From assembly GCA_022432975.1 (NCBI GenBank), contig CM039509.1:12666095-12730094 (forward strand): a DNA stretch of 64,000 nt, read 5' to 3'. Shown one piece after another: positions 1-12,365 of this stretch. The number at the start of each line of letters is the position of its first letter. The stretch's first letter is position 1. Below the pieces are notes generated by a model, which saw only the letters and a list, made by a program, of their open reading frames with translations, was not told where the DNA came from and ran no database searches. The position numbers and the translations under genes are program-made. Origin of the DNA: Begonia masoniana (taxonomy: Eukaryota > Streptophyta > Magnoliopsida > Cucurbitales > Begoniaceae).

Positions 1-1002
1 ATAGGGGAACTGGCAAGTGCACGACAGGCACATAACAGATTTATAGAACAGAACAGAAACAGTAGGTCAGTCCCCGTCCCGCACTTAACCAATACATTTC
101 AGTCAGATTTTATCTTTCTTAACTGCAAAACGTGTGCAAAAGACATTTTTGCATGAGCTTTCGGGAAAAACGTGTATGCATGAACTTTCACAGTGCTTAA
201 ACATAAAACGGCAGGCACAAGAAATAATACAACAGAACATAATGAGAGACACAGATAACTCAGAACTTAACTCTAACTTTCTCTACCCGAAATCTCCCGA
301 CAGAAGTAAAACCTAGAGTCTCCGTGATGTAGGGCCTTAAGGGCCAACCTACGGATATGAACTTATCTGTTTGCTGCAGAGTTGAAAGTCTTGAACGTCT
401 TGGTGATGCACGAATCTATAATATGCACGTAGAGAAAATGAGCAAAGCTGCAAATGCTAACTAACAACTTGACAGAATATGCTTCAACTCCTTTCAAACC
501 TTTAGAAAACAAACCAACGTGTTTTCATCCAAAAACAGTGAGTTTTCTCTATAATACCTTAACTCTACTTCAACAAAACTCACATTTTTAACTTGTCCAC
601 ATTCGTTAACTTTAGTAGATGATTACCTTCACTGGAGAAAACGGAGGAAAGAAAGCCTTTTGGAAAGGTTGCAATTGCCTGGAGGAGAGAAAACAGAGAG
701 CAGTGCAATGAAACAGATGAGAAATGAGGGTTTCACGTAGGAGGAATGAGAAGAAGAACATGGCTTCTTCAACAAGTTGCCAAGTGTCAAGCACTCATTA
801 GTTCCCTCCCACCTACCTTAATTGTTTTTTCTAATTTGTCCTTCCATTGGTTTCCAACTAATTTGTTAATTAGTTAATCAATTCGGTTTTTCCATTAAAC
901 ACTCAGATAAACTCATTAAAACATTCATTGTATTAATGAAATCATTTATCCCGCTAAATGAATTCCGGGAATATTTGCAAGGCAAAAATGCTGGGTGTTA
1001 CA
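1..1002 (-). repeat. Partial degenerate LTR of a Tekay-type retrotransposon
   Basis: Read on the minus strand, the sequence starts at 1002 with TGTAACACCC, the start shared by the other Tekay-type LTRs here, and runs off the left edge. It keeps the conserved block around 320-366: the minus strand reads GGCC, loop, GGCC, then CTACATCAC, as in the better-preserved LTRs. The adjacent 5' splice site is decayed (ATAAGT at 366-361 instead of GTAAGT). No coding sequence is visible. Whether it is a solo LTR or the end of an element cannot be told because the left part is missing. Confidence 0.6.
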
Positions 1003-1551
1003 AAAAGGTCATGGTATCATTTCTTATCAAATGAAAAAAAAGGATTGCAGCGACGTTAATGCATCTTCTGCATAAAACAAGTGGTACAAAAGTTGACAAT
1101 TTTAAACATTCACCAATAATAACAAACTCTTATATAATTTGATTCACTAAAACATTGAGCACAAAAGCAAACTAGAATGTGACAAGACAAGTAGGATAAT
1201 TCAACAAACAAAAAACTTATTACCTTTGCTTGAATTTATTCCTCTTTAAGCTGAATGTCATCCATAGGTCCAGCCTTCATAATTGAAGTAGTCTTGACAT
1301 TTGTATTTCCAAGCCTACAACAATTGAATTGATAAAACAGAACTGAAAATAAATAAAAAAAATTATGAATTAATACCCACATTTATCCAACATATTTTTT
1401 ATGATTTTTTGTATAATATAATGAATTATAAATAATCTTTTTTTTTTGTCATTAAAGACAGTCAATTTCTCCCTTCTTGTTTTCTAATAAATTATAGAAA
1501 AGCGTTCCACAAAACTATTCATTGTGTTGTAACAACTGAACAAACAAAAAT
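1003..1551. other. AT-rich interval without a recognised gene
   Basis: Mostly AT-rich sequence with homopolymer runs. The only gene-like signal is on the minus strand at about 1231-1315: after an acceptor-like TTGTTGTAG there is a 25-codon open stretch ending in TAA. I do not recognise the peptide and it has no supported partner exons, so I do not call a gene. Confidence 0.4.
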
Positions 1552-2390
1552 GTAATTATCGATTTGAACCCTGTACTATGCATTTTATTTCAGTTAGCCC
1601 CTGTACTAAAAAAATGGGCAACCTGTATTTTGATTATATTATCAGTTTTGACATTCTATCAACAATTTTGTTAAACCCTCATTTAAAAAATTACCAAACG
1701 ATATTAGATTCATTTGAAATTTTTACCACATGTTTACTACTTAATGAGAAAATAATTTAAAAATTTTCGTGATTTTTTAACACATGTACGATTTATTGAA
1801 GTTTTATTTTAGTAATTTATAAACATATTATAATAAATCATAAAAATTTTAAAAAATCACGTTATTTGTTTTATTATCTACCCATGATAGGGTGAACATG
1901 TAAAAAAATTTTCAAATAAATCCAATATCTTTTGATATTTGTTTAAAATTTAATTTATAAAGTAAAGAAGAAATTGATATTAATTTAAAACAAATATCAA
2001 AAGATATTAGATTTATTTGAAGATTTTTTCACATGTTTAACAAATCATTGGTAGATAATAGAAAAAATTGCGTGATTTTCTAAAATTTTTATAATTTATT
2101 ATAATAGTTTTATAAATTACTAAAATAAAACAACAATAAATCGTACATGTGTTAACAAATCACAAAAATTTTCATAATATCTTCTCATTAAGTAGTGAAC
2201 ATATGGTAAAAATGTCAAGTGAATCAAATATCGTTTGGTAATATTTTAAATGAAGGTTTAATAAAATTGTTGATGGAAGATCAAAACTGATAACAGAATC
2301 AAAGTACAGAGTTTGGTTTGCCGTTTTTTTTTAAGTACAGGGGGCTAACTGAAATAAAGTGAATAGTACATGGTTCAAATCGATAATTAC
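1552..2390. mobile_element. 839 bp foldback MITE (near-complete inverted repeat)
   Basis: The two ends are inverted copies: GTAATTATCGATTTGAACC at the left is matched by its reverse complement ending at 2390. The complementarity continues through almost the whole element, with arms of about 400 bp meeting near 1970. Blocks such as ACACATGTACGATTTATT recur on both arms in opposite orientation. It has no coding capacity. The start resembles plant MITEs whose ends read like 'gaaccctgtactat', often assigned to Mutator-like families, but I see no clear target duplication. Transcripts would form a very long hairpin. Confidence 0.75.
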
Positions 2391-3009
2391 CCCAAAAAAA
2401 TAACAACATGGTAGAGTAGAAAGAGAAAATATACATCATCATTTTATTTTTATTTTTATTTATTTTAATGTTAGGAGAAATTACAAACATCTTCAATTTT
2501 ATAGAATGTTAGATTGGTTTTCTTTTTTAAATAGTTTGAAAACTATTACTAAAAATTGTCTTTTTCCACTAAGTCATTAAAAAACTCAACACAAATTGAG
2601 GAATTTATACATTCTTCCATTCCATCAATGTGCAATTCAGTAAGATTTCGAATCTGTCTTGCTCAAGAAAGAAATAATTAATATAGTTGATCATCGTGAG
2701 AATGCTAATATTGTATGTTATCAAATATATTATTCATTTCTTGTATTGTATTTTTTTTTTTTGTAATTAGAGCGGTTGTATATGAATTCGTGCTCGTGCC
2801 TCGCTTGGAAACATGGCATAAAATTTTTACTACTTCTCATGCAACAAGTGTTTTAAATAAACTCGTCATCGTGCAACTGATTTCTTTGTTTGTAATAGTT
2901 TCCATGCAAATGATGCAAGTGTTTTTTCATGGTAATTTGCTCACCAATGTATAATGTTTCTTTCTTTATTTGAGATGTTTATGTTTATTGACATTCAATG
3001 CCTCTTCAT
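2391..3009. other. AT-rich interval, possible upstream part of the RPA-like pseudogene
   Basis: AT-rich sequence. A 79-codon open stretch at 2715-2954 is hydrophobic and composition-driven, and I do not support it as a gene. Upstream exons of the RPA-like pseudogene may lie here but cannot be delimited. Confidence 0.3.
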
Positions 3010-3520
3010 AGATTTTTGGTTGAAATTTGTTTAACGGATCATACTGGAATGATCAAAGGAATGTTATTTGGTACTAAAGTTGAAAAAATGTTGTCCATTG
3101 AAATTGGCACTTTAGTGCCCATGACACATGATGTAAGAGTTTTTGTGCATCGATATTCTTTTTAATATTCTTTATTAGTATAAACTTTACTAATTACTTC
3201 TGCTTATTAGGCACTTAATCTTTTCTTACTTTTCAAAATTTAGAAAATCCTTGCAAAAGTAATTGAATCATTTGATACACAAAACACTATTATTCGCTCC
3301 TTCAATGTAAAAGTTGACAAAAAAAGACTTCCAAAACTACCAAAGTTCAAGATTTTTAAAACTCGATTTTACTGAACAAGATAAAAATCACGTTGCTTTG
3401 TTGCCTATAGTCTCAGCTATCTCAATTCTCTTCTCTTCGTTATCAACAATAACAATGAAGGGTTCAAATTCCACTTATACTACATCACCTAAAAAGAGAG
3501 TTCGCGATTCTATGGAGTGA
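3010..3520 (+). pseudogene. Replication protein A 70 kDa-like (OB-fold) pseudogene, probably Helitron-borne
   Basis: Two exon-like pieces are visible. The piece at 3010-3132 encodes about 41 residues including LTDHTGMIKGMLFG, followed by a lysine/leucine-rich stretch. This is the strand pattern of the C-terminal OB-fold of RPA1-like single-stranded DNA-binding proteins. It ends at a GTAAG donor (3133). After a 111 bp intron ending in TTTAG (3243), 3244-3372 continues with about 43 residues and then TGA. A shifted frame carries on to 3520 and ends in a basic PKKRVRD stretch, which may be the original C-terminus beyond a frameshift. Plant Helitrons often carry RPA-like genes, and a Helitron Rep fragment lies on the same strand at 12596, so a Helitron origin is plausible. 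The family assignment is from motif memory only. Confidence 0.5.
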
Positions 3521-4981
3521 TTGTTTGTTTGATGTTTTATTTGTAGGGTAATTTTAATGTTTTATAGATTTTGCAAAAAAATTTCCTATATTTCCAACAA
3601 CTTGTATACTATTTCATGTCTTGTTGTGATTTTTTGGTTCGTTAGCATTGTTAGTGCATAAAAACCTTTTTTGTTGTGTTATTTTGTAAATCGGTTGTAT
3701 TATACAATATCGTTCCACTACATTATGATATTATCTTAATATTGTAAATATCTTTATAGATTATTACTAAAAAGAAATTTAGTATAACAAAGCGAAAACA
3801 ACATGTCTAATACTTATGGGTGCTTTGATCATAAATCATTATGCATAGTAATTAACATCTTTTTTAGGTTAAACGAACAACATTTCATGTTCTAATTTAG
3901 GGTATGATTGCCAGAGTTAGAGCAAAAAGGCATCCATTTGTCGTAAGAAATGTAAAATCTATTCAGAAAGAAAAAATGTAGGATAATGTAGTTAAAGTGG
4001 TTTGTTTTCTATATACTTTATGGATACATAAAATACAAAACAATCTTCTCTTATGGCATGCATTTACCCATCATATATCGTTGTTTTAACATTTTTTATA
4101 TGTTTCAATAATTTTTGTGTTATTATGTCTTCTAAAATATTAGAAAAATTTCGAAAATACTCTTTTCTAACATTATAAAAATATTACTTCTTTAATAATA
4201 AATAATATTCCACTTGCCTTTGCATTTATTTCTTAATAAATATGTTAACAATACCTATATCAATATCGCATAATTGCTGTTGTATTAAAAGAATTGGTTA
4301 TTTTGTCTCTACTGATATTGCAACCACCATGAATCAAAGTTGTGAAAAATCATCTACTTTTGACATTTTTGCCATTCTAGAAGAGCAAAATCATCTTCCA
4401 ACTACTTTTGACATTTTTACTCCCTCTTTTTGCTGTTCATTCGAGGAGTAGGTACGTTGGCTACCAAAGTTGTACGTGAAGTTCTCTATCACTCTATTCA
4501 CAGGGAATGATGATGAATCTATTCATATTTGAACATACGTTTGTACTTACAACAACACTTTCGCATTAACTTCTTTTGGGATAAGAAAAATAAAAACTTA
4601 AATTGTTGAAATAAAAGAATATACATATTTCGGATTCAAGGCCAGATCTACAATTTTATTAATCCAATTATTCTTGATAACAAAAGTTGATCTTACTTAC
4701 AATGATATTTTTATGATACTGACATACAATTACATCATCAAATCAAATTAACAGAGAGGCTCTCTCCACTTGTTATTTCAAAGTTGATGCACGCTATGGA
4801 AAAAAAACTCATGCAATTTTTTTTGTAGTCTAGTAAATAGTGAAGATCTACCGCAATGTATAATTTTCATCAAAGCAGTTGCAAGTGTTGATAAGCGAAC
4901 TTACAATACTTCGTAAACATCTCAAGTTGTTGTTGTATGACTAAGTGATGGTTTCTCACTAGGTACCTCCAACACAGAAAT
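3521..4981. other. AT-rich interval, nothing recognised
   Basis: No convincing coding pattern. Short open stretches, for example 4242-4451, have no recognisable domain and no flanking splice structure. The interval probably continues the ancient Helitron-like layer that is interrupted at 4982 by solo LTR S1. Confidence 0.4.
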
Positions 4982-5097
4982 TGTAGCGCCCCGAGTCCTC
5001 TCGACCCGATTTGCTACTCATACTACATACTTGTACTATAAAATATGTGACAATTTAAAATTTTATCCGTCAACTTAAAACGTCGCCCATACGATGG

Positions 5098-5475
5098 CGC
5101 GCACGCTCACCTGGCGCGCACGCTCACCTGGCGCGCACGTCGCGCGCCTAGCGCGCTCACTCAAGCCTTTCGGTCGACACCTATACCTAGGGGTCGACAC
5201 CTAAGAGCACTGGTCAACACCTGAAGGCACAGGTCAACACTTCAATGTTCTCTGTTTTCATCGGTAGAACTTCAGGGTCAACACCTAGCCTAATCGGTCA
5301 ACACCTGTAGGTACAGGTCGACACCTCATTAACCTCTGTTTTCATCAGTCAAAGTCTGGGGTCGACACTTACATCGATTTTTTACTAATCGGTTGACACC
5401 TGAGCTCACTGGTCGACACTTGCCCAGTTTAACACGCTCAGGGGTCGACACCCACAAACATTGGTCGACACCTTT
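5098..5475. repeat. GC-rich and palindromic tandem repeat cluster in LTR S1
   Basis: At 5098-5160 there are repeats of GGCGCGCACGCTCACCT. From about 5169 to 5475 the motif GGTCGACACCT recurs roughly a dozen times at irregular spacing of about 20-30 bp, with variants such as GGTCAACACCT. The core GTCGAC is palindromic. The block is much richer in GC than the surrounding LTR and lies 115-495 bp from the LTR end that would face the primer binding site. Confidence 0.75.
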
Positions 5476-6077
5476 ACTTCCTGCTGCTAAGAAAACTTCA
5501 CAGTTTACAGAAACTTTTGACAGCAAAATGTTTAAAACCACAAAAAACCTAAATCCTACTTCAAAATTCAAACTTCCTTCATTTTCAAACCAACCCAAAA
5601 GACTTCTATCAAAACAAATCCCCTTTAGATTTCAAAATACATTTGTACATCAAAACGACTAAAATGACTTTAATCGTTCAATCCCCAACTAGACATCAAC
5701 TATACAAATCTTCTACCCAAAACTAAATCAAAACACAAAATACACCCTCGATTCTTACTTCCAAAATACAGCCACATCCCAGGTTATGTCGCCCTAACAA
5801 ACGGCCGGATCGTCGCATAGGTGCACTTCTTTAACCACTCTAGTCTTGATATTGTTTTTGGACCTCACCTGCTAATTCTTCGCCACCTACATCACAGAAC
5901 TCAACTATTAGCCTAACGCTAAGCAAGTAATGCAATAATGAATAAAACGACTCACAGCCTAGCACATGCAATTTCTACTATCTCGTCTCGTTTTCGTTCT
6001 CGTTTCATTCTCAACTTCATTATACTCATTAATTCTCTTTCTTTTACATCTTAGATTAATTAGGCACATCGTAACAC

Positions 6078-6343
6078 TCTCCGGCCCAAGTCCCATCCGG
6101 GATTCGCGGAGTTTCAACCCTGCACGTCACACTCCGGCCCAAATCTCACCCGAGATTGGCGGAGTACTGAGCATCATAGAACCATCCGGCCCAAGTCCAA
6201 CCTGGGATATGCGGAGTTTTAACCCAGTACACATCACCCTCCGGCCCAAGTCTCACCCGGGATTCGCAGAGCACTGGGTGGTCCTGCTCATCTGACAACA
6301 CTTCACCATCCGGCCCAAGTCCCACCCAGGATTTGCGGAGTAC
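6078..6343. repeat. Degenerate tandem repeat inside the candidate LTR intron of S1
   Basis: The motif TCCGGCCCAAGTCCCACC plus a following GGGATTCGCGGAGT recurs about five times with spacers of about 25-30 bp. It lies between the paired intron ends described for this LTR. The same position in the A/B and S3 LTRs holds different duplicated motifs based on GATCCCA...GTGGGATC. Confidence 0.65.
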
Positions 6344-8460
6344 ATAGCATCTCTTAGTTACGTATCTTTTATCATTTCATCCATTATTGTTCACACCGTA
6401 CCATACTATCTGTCAAAACCATGGAAATTCACTTTTGTCTACTAACGTACTTTTTCAAAACCATGATGCATGCCAAATTAAGCACACTACCAACATACAC
6501 AATAAACATACAATGCATGCATACAAGCCACAACCATACATTCCTAACGAACTGTGATGTAGGCTCGAAGGCAACACGCAAGCATACATTACTTACCTGC
6601 CCTCCTTAGCTAACCTCGTACTCGTACGCTACGTCGAAAACTCGTTCGAACCTAAAAATCATAATGCAATTCATCAATTTAATCCTCCTCGAAAATTCCC
6701 TCATCATGCTTCTAGAGAAAGCCAAAAACCTCCCAAAACCACCAAACCCGAAATCTCACCATTTTTTGCCAAACTTCTAAATCACGTAACTCATCCTACG
6801 CTTATCCATTTTGGATAATTCAAGACTCTACAGACTCTTTAGGATGTCTACTTTCTAAAAGGTCAGGATTGTTTAACCAAATAACAAAATTGGCTAGGTT
6901 GTTTTTCACAAAACCTGAATTGCCCTGCACATCAAATTTTCAGCCTTTTCCAAAAATCCAACCACTCATCCTTACTATCCTCTAATCATCTTTAAACACC
7001 CAATAAAGAAAGATTTCAACAAATCCCCCACCAATTTTGTGCAAACCTAACCCTCACACAAAACTCTAACCTAAACTCATCCAATTCACAACCTAACTAT
7101 AACATTAACCCTCTCTCAACTAGAAATAAAAAACCCATGAATAAAATGTGAGAAGTTACCTTGGATGAAGAAATTAGAAGAGAAGAATCGAAGAGGGAGA
7201 GTGCTTCTGCAATCGCTATAGAAAGAGAGGAAGAGAAGAGAAGAAGGGTGGTTTTTGCCCTTTCACGTGCAAGTCTTCCTTCTTTATTCTTTTTTTTTTT
7301 ATTAAACCAATTTACATTTATACCCTTCCAATCTTTAATTTCATTCAATCTAACACTTAACAATTATTTCTCCCTCCATTCTTTAATCCAATATTTTCTA
7401 TTTACATCAATTCCCGTAAATTTGCAATTCACTGTACATTCGTAAAACTGAGCCGATAAATTCTCGGGTGTTACAGAAATTGTTGTATCTACATAGTCAA
7501 ATCATATCCACAAAGTTCATCACTATTACGGCTATTACAACCCCTTACAATAGGGGTGGGCACGGTCCGGTCCGGTCTGGTCATTTCGGGATTTTAGTTC
7601 TTAGGACCGGAACCGGTCCCATAAGGAACCGGTTCGGTACCGGTTCCTCCCCAATGTTTGTTTAATTTTTTTTTTTTAAATTACAAAATGAAAAAACACA
7701 TAATCAGAAGAAAATTTCATGCTTCTTTTCTACTACGTTTTCTTCTACGTTAGAGAGAGCAAACCAAAGAAAATTCATATAAGAGATGAGCAGAGAAATG
7801 CTTGGAATAAAACCTATCACATGTTATTCTAGAATAAAACCTATTACAACAGCAAAGAGCAAACCAAAAAAAATTCTCAATATAATGATTCTGTAGTAAA
7901 TGTAAAACCTCCATCAGCAGCAAACAGGAAATAAATCAGCTAATAGGAAATGAAATAAATAGTTTATTTCAATTTAAGATCACCTTCACCTAAAAGATTA
8001 AAAAAAAAAAAAACCATTCAAAAATTTATACAACTGTAAGTTCGAGGTACAAAAATAAGCAATGCATATAGTATTTACTACCTTAAACTTTACAGAAAAT
8101 TCACTACTTTCTAAAAGTTCAAACTGAAGTTGTAAAGATTGTCAGCAATACTCTATGAATCTCCTAACACAGTGTAATCCCAATAAACCAATTAAGCTTT
8201 TTGATATGAACATTGAGCAGAGTTTAATACAGTGAAACAATGGTTAGGTTTTGAGTGAAAGGAGCAAGAGAATGGACTCTGCTTGCTCAACAAACAATTT
8301 TAGAATAAAAAAATCTTTATCAGCAACAAACAGGATGATTCTGCTTCTGCAGTACCTATTTCTTCGTGATGCACATTGAACAATAATAATCAAGATGAAA
8401 TCAATTACCGATTTCCAAGTTGACAAGCTGTAAAACTAGGATGCAAGCATTCCAATTAAA

Positions 8461-8655
8461 TTGAACAATCAATTAAATCCAACAATCCAATTAAATCAAA
8501 CTATCCAATTAAATCCAAGTTATCAAACTATCCAACTAAATCCAACAATCCAATTAAATCAAACTATCCAACTAAATTCAAGTTATCTAACTAAATCGAA
8601 CAATCAAATTAAATCAAACTATCTAATTAAATCCAAGTTATCAACTAAATTCAGC
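8461..8655. repeat. Degenerate precursor-like repeats of the hAT satellite
   Basis: Imperfect repeats of CCAATTAAATC, CAAACTATCC and CAAGTTATC with variable spacing. They are clearly related to the perfect 18 bp array that follows at 8793 and look like older, unhomogenised copies of it. Confidence 0.7.
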
Positions 8656-8792
8656 ATTATCAAATAGTAAATAAAAAAGTACATAACAATCACCAAGTCC
8701 ATATCAAGTCTTTGATGACGGGTCATCTTCTACAAAATTTTCATCTATAGCCGAATCTACAAAAATGAAAAAAATTAAAAACTTAGTTACAT

Positions 8793-9291
8793 AATCAAAC
8801 TATCCAATTAAATCAAACTATCCAATTAAATCAAACTATCCAATTAAATCAAACTATCCAATTAAATCAAACTATCCAATTAAATCAAACTATCCAATTA
8901 AATCAAACTATCCAATTAAATCAAACTATCCAATTAAATCAAACTATCCAATTAAATCAAACTATCCAATTAAATCAAACTATCCAATTAAATCAAACTA
9001 TCCAATTAAATCAAACTATCCAATTAAATCAAACTATCCAATTAAATCAAACTATCCAATTAAATCAAACTATCCAATTAAATCAAACTATCCAATTAAA
9101 TCAAACTATCCAATTAAATCAAACTATCCAATTAAATCAAACTATCCAATTAAATCAAACTATCCAATTAAATCAAACTATCCAATTAAATCAAACTATC
9201 CAATTAAATCAAACTATCCAATTAAATCAAACTATCCAATTAAATCAAACTATCCAATTAAATCAAACTATCCAATTAAATCAAACTATCC
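8793..9291. repeat. 18 bp perfect tandem array (about 27 copies) in the hAT 3' region
   Basis: The monomer TCCAATTAAATCAAACTA repeats without visible change for about 500 bp; lines 180 bp apart are identical, which fixes the period at 18. The array lies downstream of the transposase gene. It is bracketed by two similar copies of a roughly 90 bp segment (8695-8789 and 9289-9383, both containing TGATGACGGGTCAT and CTATAGCCGAAT). This suggests that a segmental duplication and array expansion happened together. Confidence 0.93.
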
Positions 9292-9483
9292 ATATCAGTC
9301 TTGATGACGGGTCATTTCTTTACAAATTTCTCTATAGCCGAATAATCTCCAAAATGAAAAAAGTAAAAACATTAGTTAATAATAGAGATAAAGATGTAAA
9401 ACAACTTAATATTTGAATGTTCAAACCTTCTCTGTAGTTGTCAGGGTACTATCTTCTGAATATTCATCATAATTTGAGGAACT

Positions 9484-11431
9484 TTAAAGGGTGAATGTTT
9501 TTAACCAACTTTGAGAGCATATAAGAGCTTCAACACTTTGAGGAGATAAAGAACTGCGGAAGGCTTCAACACTTTGAGGAGATAAAGAACTGCGAAAGGC
9601 ATCAAGAACTCGACCACCACAACTAAAAGCAGATTCAGAAGCTACTGTAGAAATTGGAATTACCAATATATCTTTTGCAATTTGACTCAAAAATTGGATA
9701 TTTAACGGAGTTCCTCTTCCACCAAAACAATAAGTCAGAGTTGTCTGAAAAATTCTCCAATATTTCAAATAAATATTGATCAATCTCTGACATATTAGTT
9801 TCGTCGTTGCTCTCAAAAGAATTTCCAGACCCATAAAACATCGAGTACACTGCACTTGAACGAATTTACACCGAAGAACTCATTGACTTTGGAGACTTTC
9901 GTCGAATATTGCTACTACTTGGAGTCTGATCTTCATTGGTATCACCTTTATATTCAACATACAATGTTTCAATTACATCTTCTACATGCTTTAAATATCG
10001 TGCCGCTCTTTCACTGTCAAATAAAATGGTTAAACAATGCCGCAAAAATCTAGTTTTGTGGCTTGGATCAAGAACAGCAGCAACATATATAAGCATGTTT
10101 CTTTTATCAAAAGAACCCCAATATTTGTCAAACTTCTTTTGCATCTCAAATGCCATTCTTCTTAGAGTCATGTTATCGCCATTATCATGTGTCTGAATAG
10201 CAATCTTCAAATTACACATTTCACCTATGTACATATTTTCAGTAATATGCAGAGACGCAGAAACATGAATTGTCATAGAGTGAAATGTCTCTAAAAGTTT
10301 CATGTATTCACGAATGCATGACCAATCTTCAGTTGTGGGTGGACCTTCTCCTCCCATTTCATGCAAAAAAGAACTATTATTCTCTGTTAATTTTTTGAAA
10401 GCTTTTTCATACTTCTCAGCACTTGTCAACATCAAATAAGTGGAGTTCCAATGTGTAGGAACGTCAAGCGACAAATTACTTTTGCAAGTAATTTTAACCG
10501 CATCAACACAAGCTTTGAAATGTTGCAATCTTCCTAGAGAAGACCTTACATACTTGACAACTTTGCGTACCCTCGATATGGACTGATCATGTTCTTTCAA
10601 ACCATCTGAAACAATCAAATTTAAAACATGTGCAAAACACCTCATGTGTATATGATCACCATTTAAAATTAACCCCTTCCAATTTCGAACCAACTTCGTT
10701 AGATGAGAAATAGCAACGTCGTTGGAAGATGCATTGTCAACAGTTACAGTTGTAACTTTTTCAATCTCCCAATCAAGTAGACATTTTTCAACTAACTTAC
10801 CAACAGATTCACCTTTGTGGTTCGAAATTAAACAAAATTTCAATATCTTCTTGTGCACAATCCAATTTTCATCAATATAATGACATGTTAGTACCATGTA
10901 ATTCAAATTATGAATTGATGTCCATGTGTCGATGGTCAAACATACCCTTTGTGATGTTGAACAAAAATAGTTCTTCAACTTGGTTTTTTCTTGCAGAAAA
11001 ATCTTTCGAATATCTCGTGCAACCGTTCTTCTAGATGGCATAATAAATTTAGAATTTAAACACAAACAAAAAGTTCTAAAACCAATTCCTTCAACCACTT
11101 TCACTGGTAATTCATCCAATATAATCATCTTTGCGAGCATTTCTCGCACAACCATTACTGTAAATATGGATACATCATCAGAAATCTTGCTCGCAGGAGG
11201 TCTAAATGTCAAAGTTGATTGCTTAGTGTCTAAATTTTGTGGACACATTTTGCAGACTTTAATATGCTTTAGTAAACTAGAAGTCTCATTTTTTGTCGGA
11301 TGTGCAGCGTAAAGTTGTCCACAATAATTACACTTTGCTGAATCAGTATTTGGTACCCGTTTGTAGTGAATCCAAACATTAGACTTAATTCTTTTCGATT
11401 GAGAATGCGAATTTTCACCAACACTATCCAT
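9484..11431 (-). pseudogene. hAT transposase with BED zinc finger, frameshifted near the C-terminus
   Basis: A DNA transposase of the hAT (Ac-like) family, expected to cut and rejoin its own termini in the nucleus. The main frame (11431-9866, 521 residues) starts with a BED zinc finger: C34, C37, H55 and C60 around CNYC and LLKHIKVC. The RNase H-like core shows LTIDTWTS with D168 and VDNASSND with D232, then PTHWNSTYLML. The frame then stops. The following protein ([14 protein letters not shown] region, then the hATC dimerisation block with [14 protein letters not shown]) is found in two other frames down to 9484, so at least two frameshifts separate it. The dimerisation block also contains a 12-residue tandem duplication. 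The start is the first ATG of the open frame and precedes the zinc finger by a normal distance. Confidence 0.88.
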
Positions 11432-12365
11432 CCTACCCTAATGCAACAACATATTTTCAGCAATCATCATTCAACAATCAACGTTACAATCCATTCAATA
11501 ATCAACATTACAATCTAACATTCCAATGTAATATATGAAGCTAAATTTATCAACATACACACTACTGACTACACAGTAAATTCAAATTGTAGCAATTAGC
11601 AAAAGCAAAATTCAAAAGGACAGAGGGCATCGGCCAGAAATTTATACCTTCAGGCTTGAACAAGTGATCTGTGCTCTTCTGTTCTCTTCACTTGTCAGTC
11701 TCCACTGTCCAATGCCGAAATAAAATACCTATTGCAGAAAAAGAACAAGATATATCAAATTAAAATACAGCAAAGGTGATACAAAACTCAAAAAGAAAAA
11801 AGGCGAGAAATTCTAAGGACAGAAAGCTGAAAACTCGGGACTACTCTGAAGTCTGAACTTCAGAGTCTGAAATCTGAATAGAGATTCGAGAGAGAGACGG
11901 GAGGCGGGAAGGGCTGAAGACTTCCCGAGACAGAGAGCAGAGTCACCACTCCAACTCTGATTTTAGAGCTTCTGAACTTGAAGTAAAGACTGGAGAGAGA
12001 GACAGGAGTCGGGAAGGTCAGATAGATTCGAGAGAGAGATGGGAGTCGGGAAGGTCAGACTTCAAAGTCGGAAGGATGAGGTTCGCGCCTCGCTGGAGTC
12101 GGAGTCGCCAGTCGCCAGTCGGGAAAATTGCTGAATTGAACTTCTAATTTCTAAAGCCAACAGGGATTTCATTCAGGGAAGAGGATTTAGTCGGTATTCT
12201 CACGGTTCCCAGTTCTGTGATCAACAGAACCAGGACTGTGGACCGCAGTTCCGTTCCCATGGGTCTGGGAATCGGGAACAGGCCCCATAACTCAAAAAAC
12301 GCCCAAAGAACTGGACCGGACCGACTGTCTAGTCCGGTCCGGTTCTGCCCACCCTTACCTTACAA

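Larger units (their letters stand above)
4982..7475 (-). mobile_element. Solo LTR S1 (Tekay-type), TSD GAAAT
   Basis: A 2494 bp LTR with no internal region, flanked by GAAAT at 4977-4981 and 7476-7480, which identifies a solo LTR left by LTR-LTR recombination. On the minus strand it starts TGTAACACCCG at 7475 and ends GGGGCGCTACA at 4982. A TATA box (TATAAATG on the minus strand) lies at 7322-7315. Splice-site consensus follows: donor GTAACT at 7159, acceptor at 6653/6652, an exon at 6651-6597, donor GTAAGT at 6596, acceptor AG at 5888-5887, an 18-nt micro-exon at 5886-5869 and donor GTGAGG at 5868. It contains two internal tandem repeats, listed separately. The open frames inside it are LTR noise. 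Confidence 0.9.
7551..12357 (-). mobile_element. Complete hAT DNA transposon, 8 bp TSD CCTTACAA
   Basis: The element is bounded by CCTTACAA at 7543-7550 and 12358-12365, the 8 bp duplication typical of hAT elements. The termini are inverted: TAGGGGTGGGCA at 7551 and TAAGGGTGGGCA read inward from 12357. Subterminal GGTCCGGTCC motifs lie just inside both ends. At 4807 bp with a transposase gene on the minus strand it is a full-length copy, but the transposase is frameshifted, so it could move only if another copy supplied the enzyme. A GA-rich imperfectly repeated stretch lies at about 11880-12070, on the 5' side of the gene. Confidence 0.92.

Noticed and set aside
1231..1315. Exon-like stretch on the minus strand ending in TAA after an acceptor-like site
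   Set aside because: Only about 25 codons, no recognised family and no partner exons. It could be a remnant, but cannot be supported as a gene.
2715..2954. Hydrophobic 79-codon open frame
   Set aside because: Driven by T-rich composition, with no recognisable domain, and the adjacent gene-like signal (RPA-like) is in a different context.
8793..9291. Possible CRISPR-like array
   Set aside because: Repeats are directly contiguous with no unique spacers, inside a plant hAT transposon. It is a simple tandem satellite.
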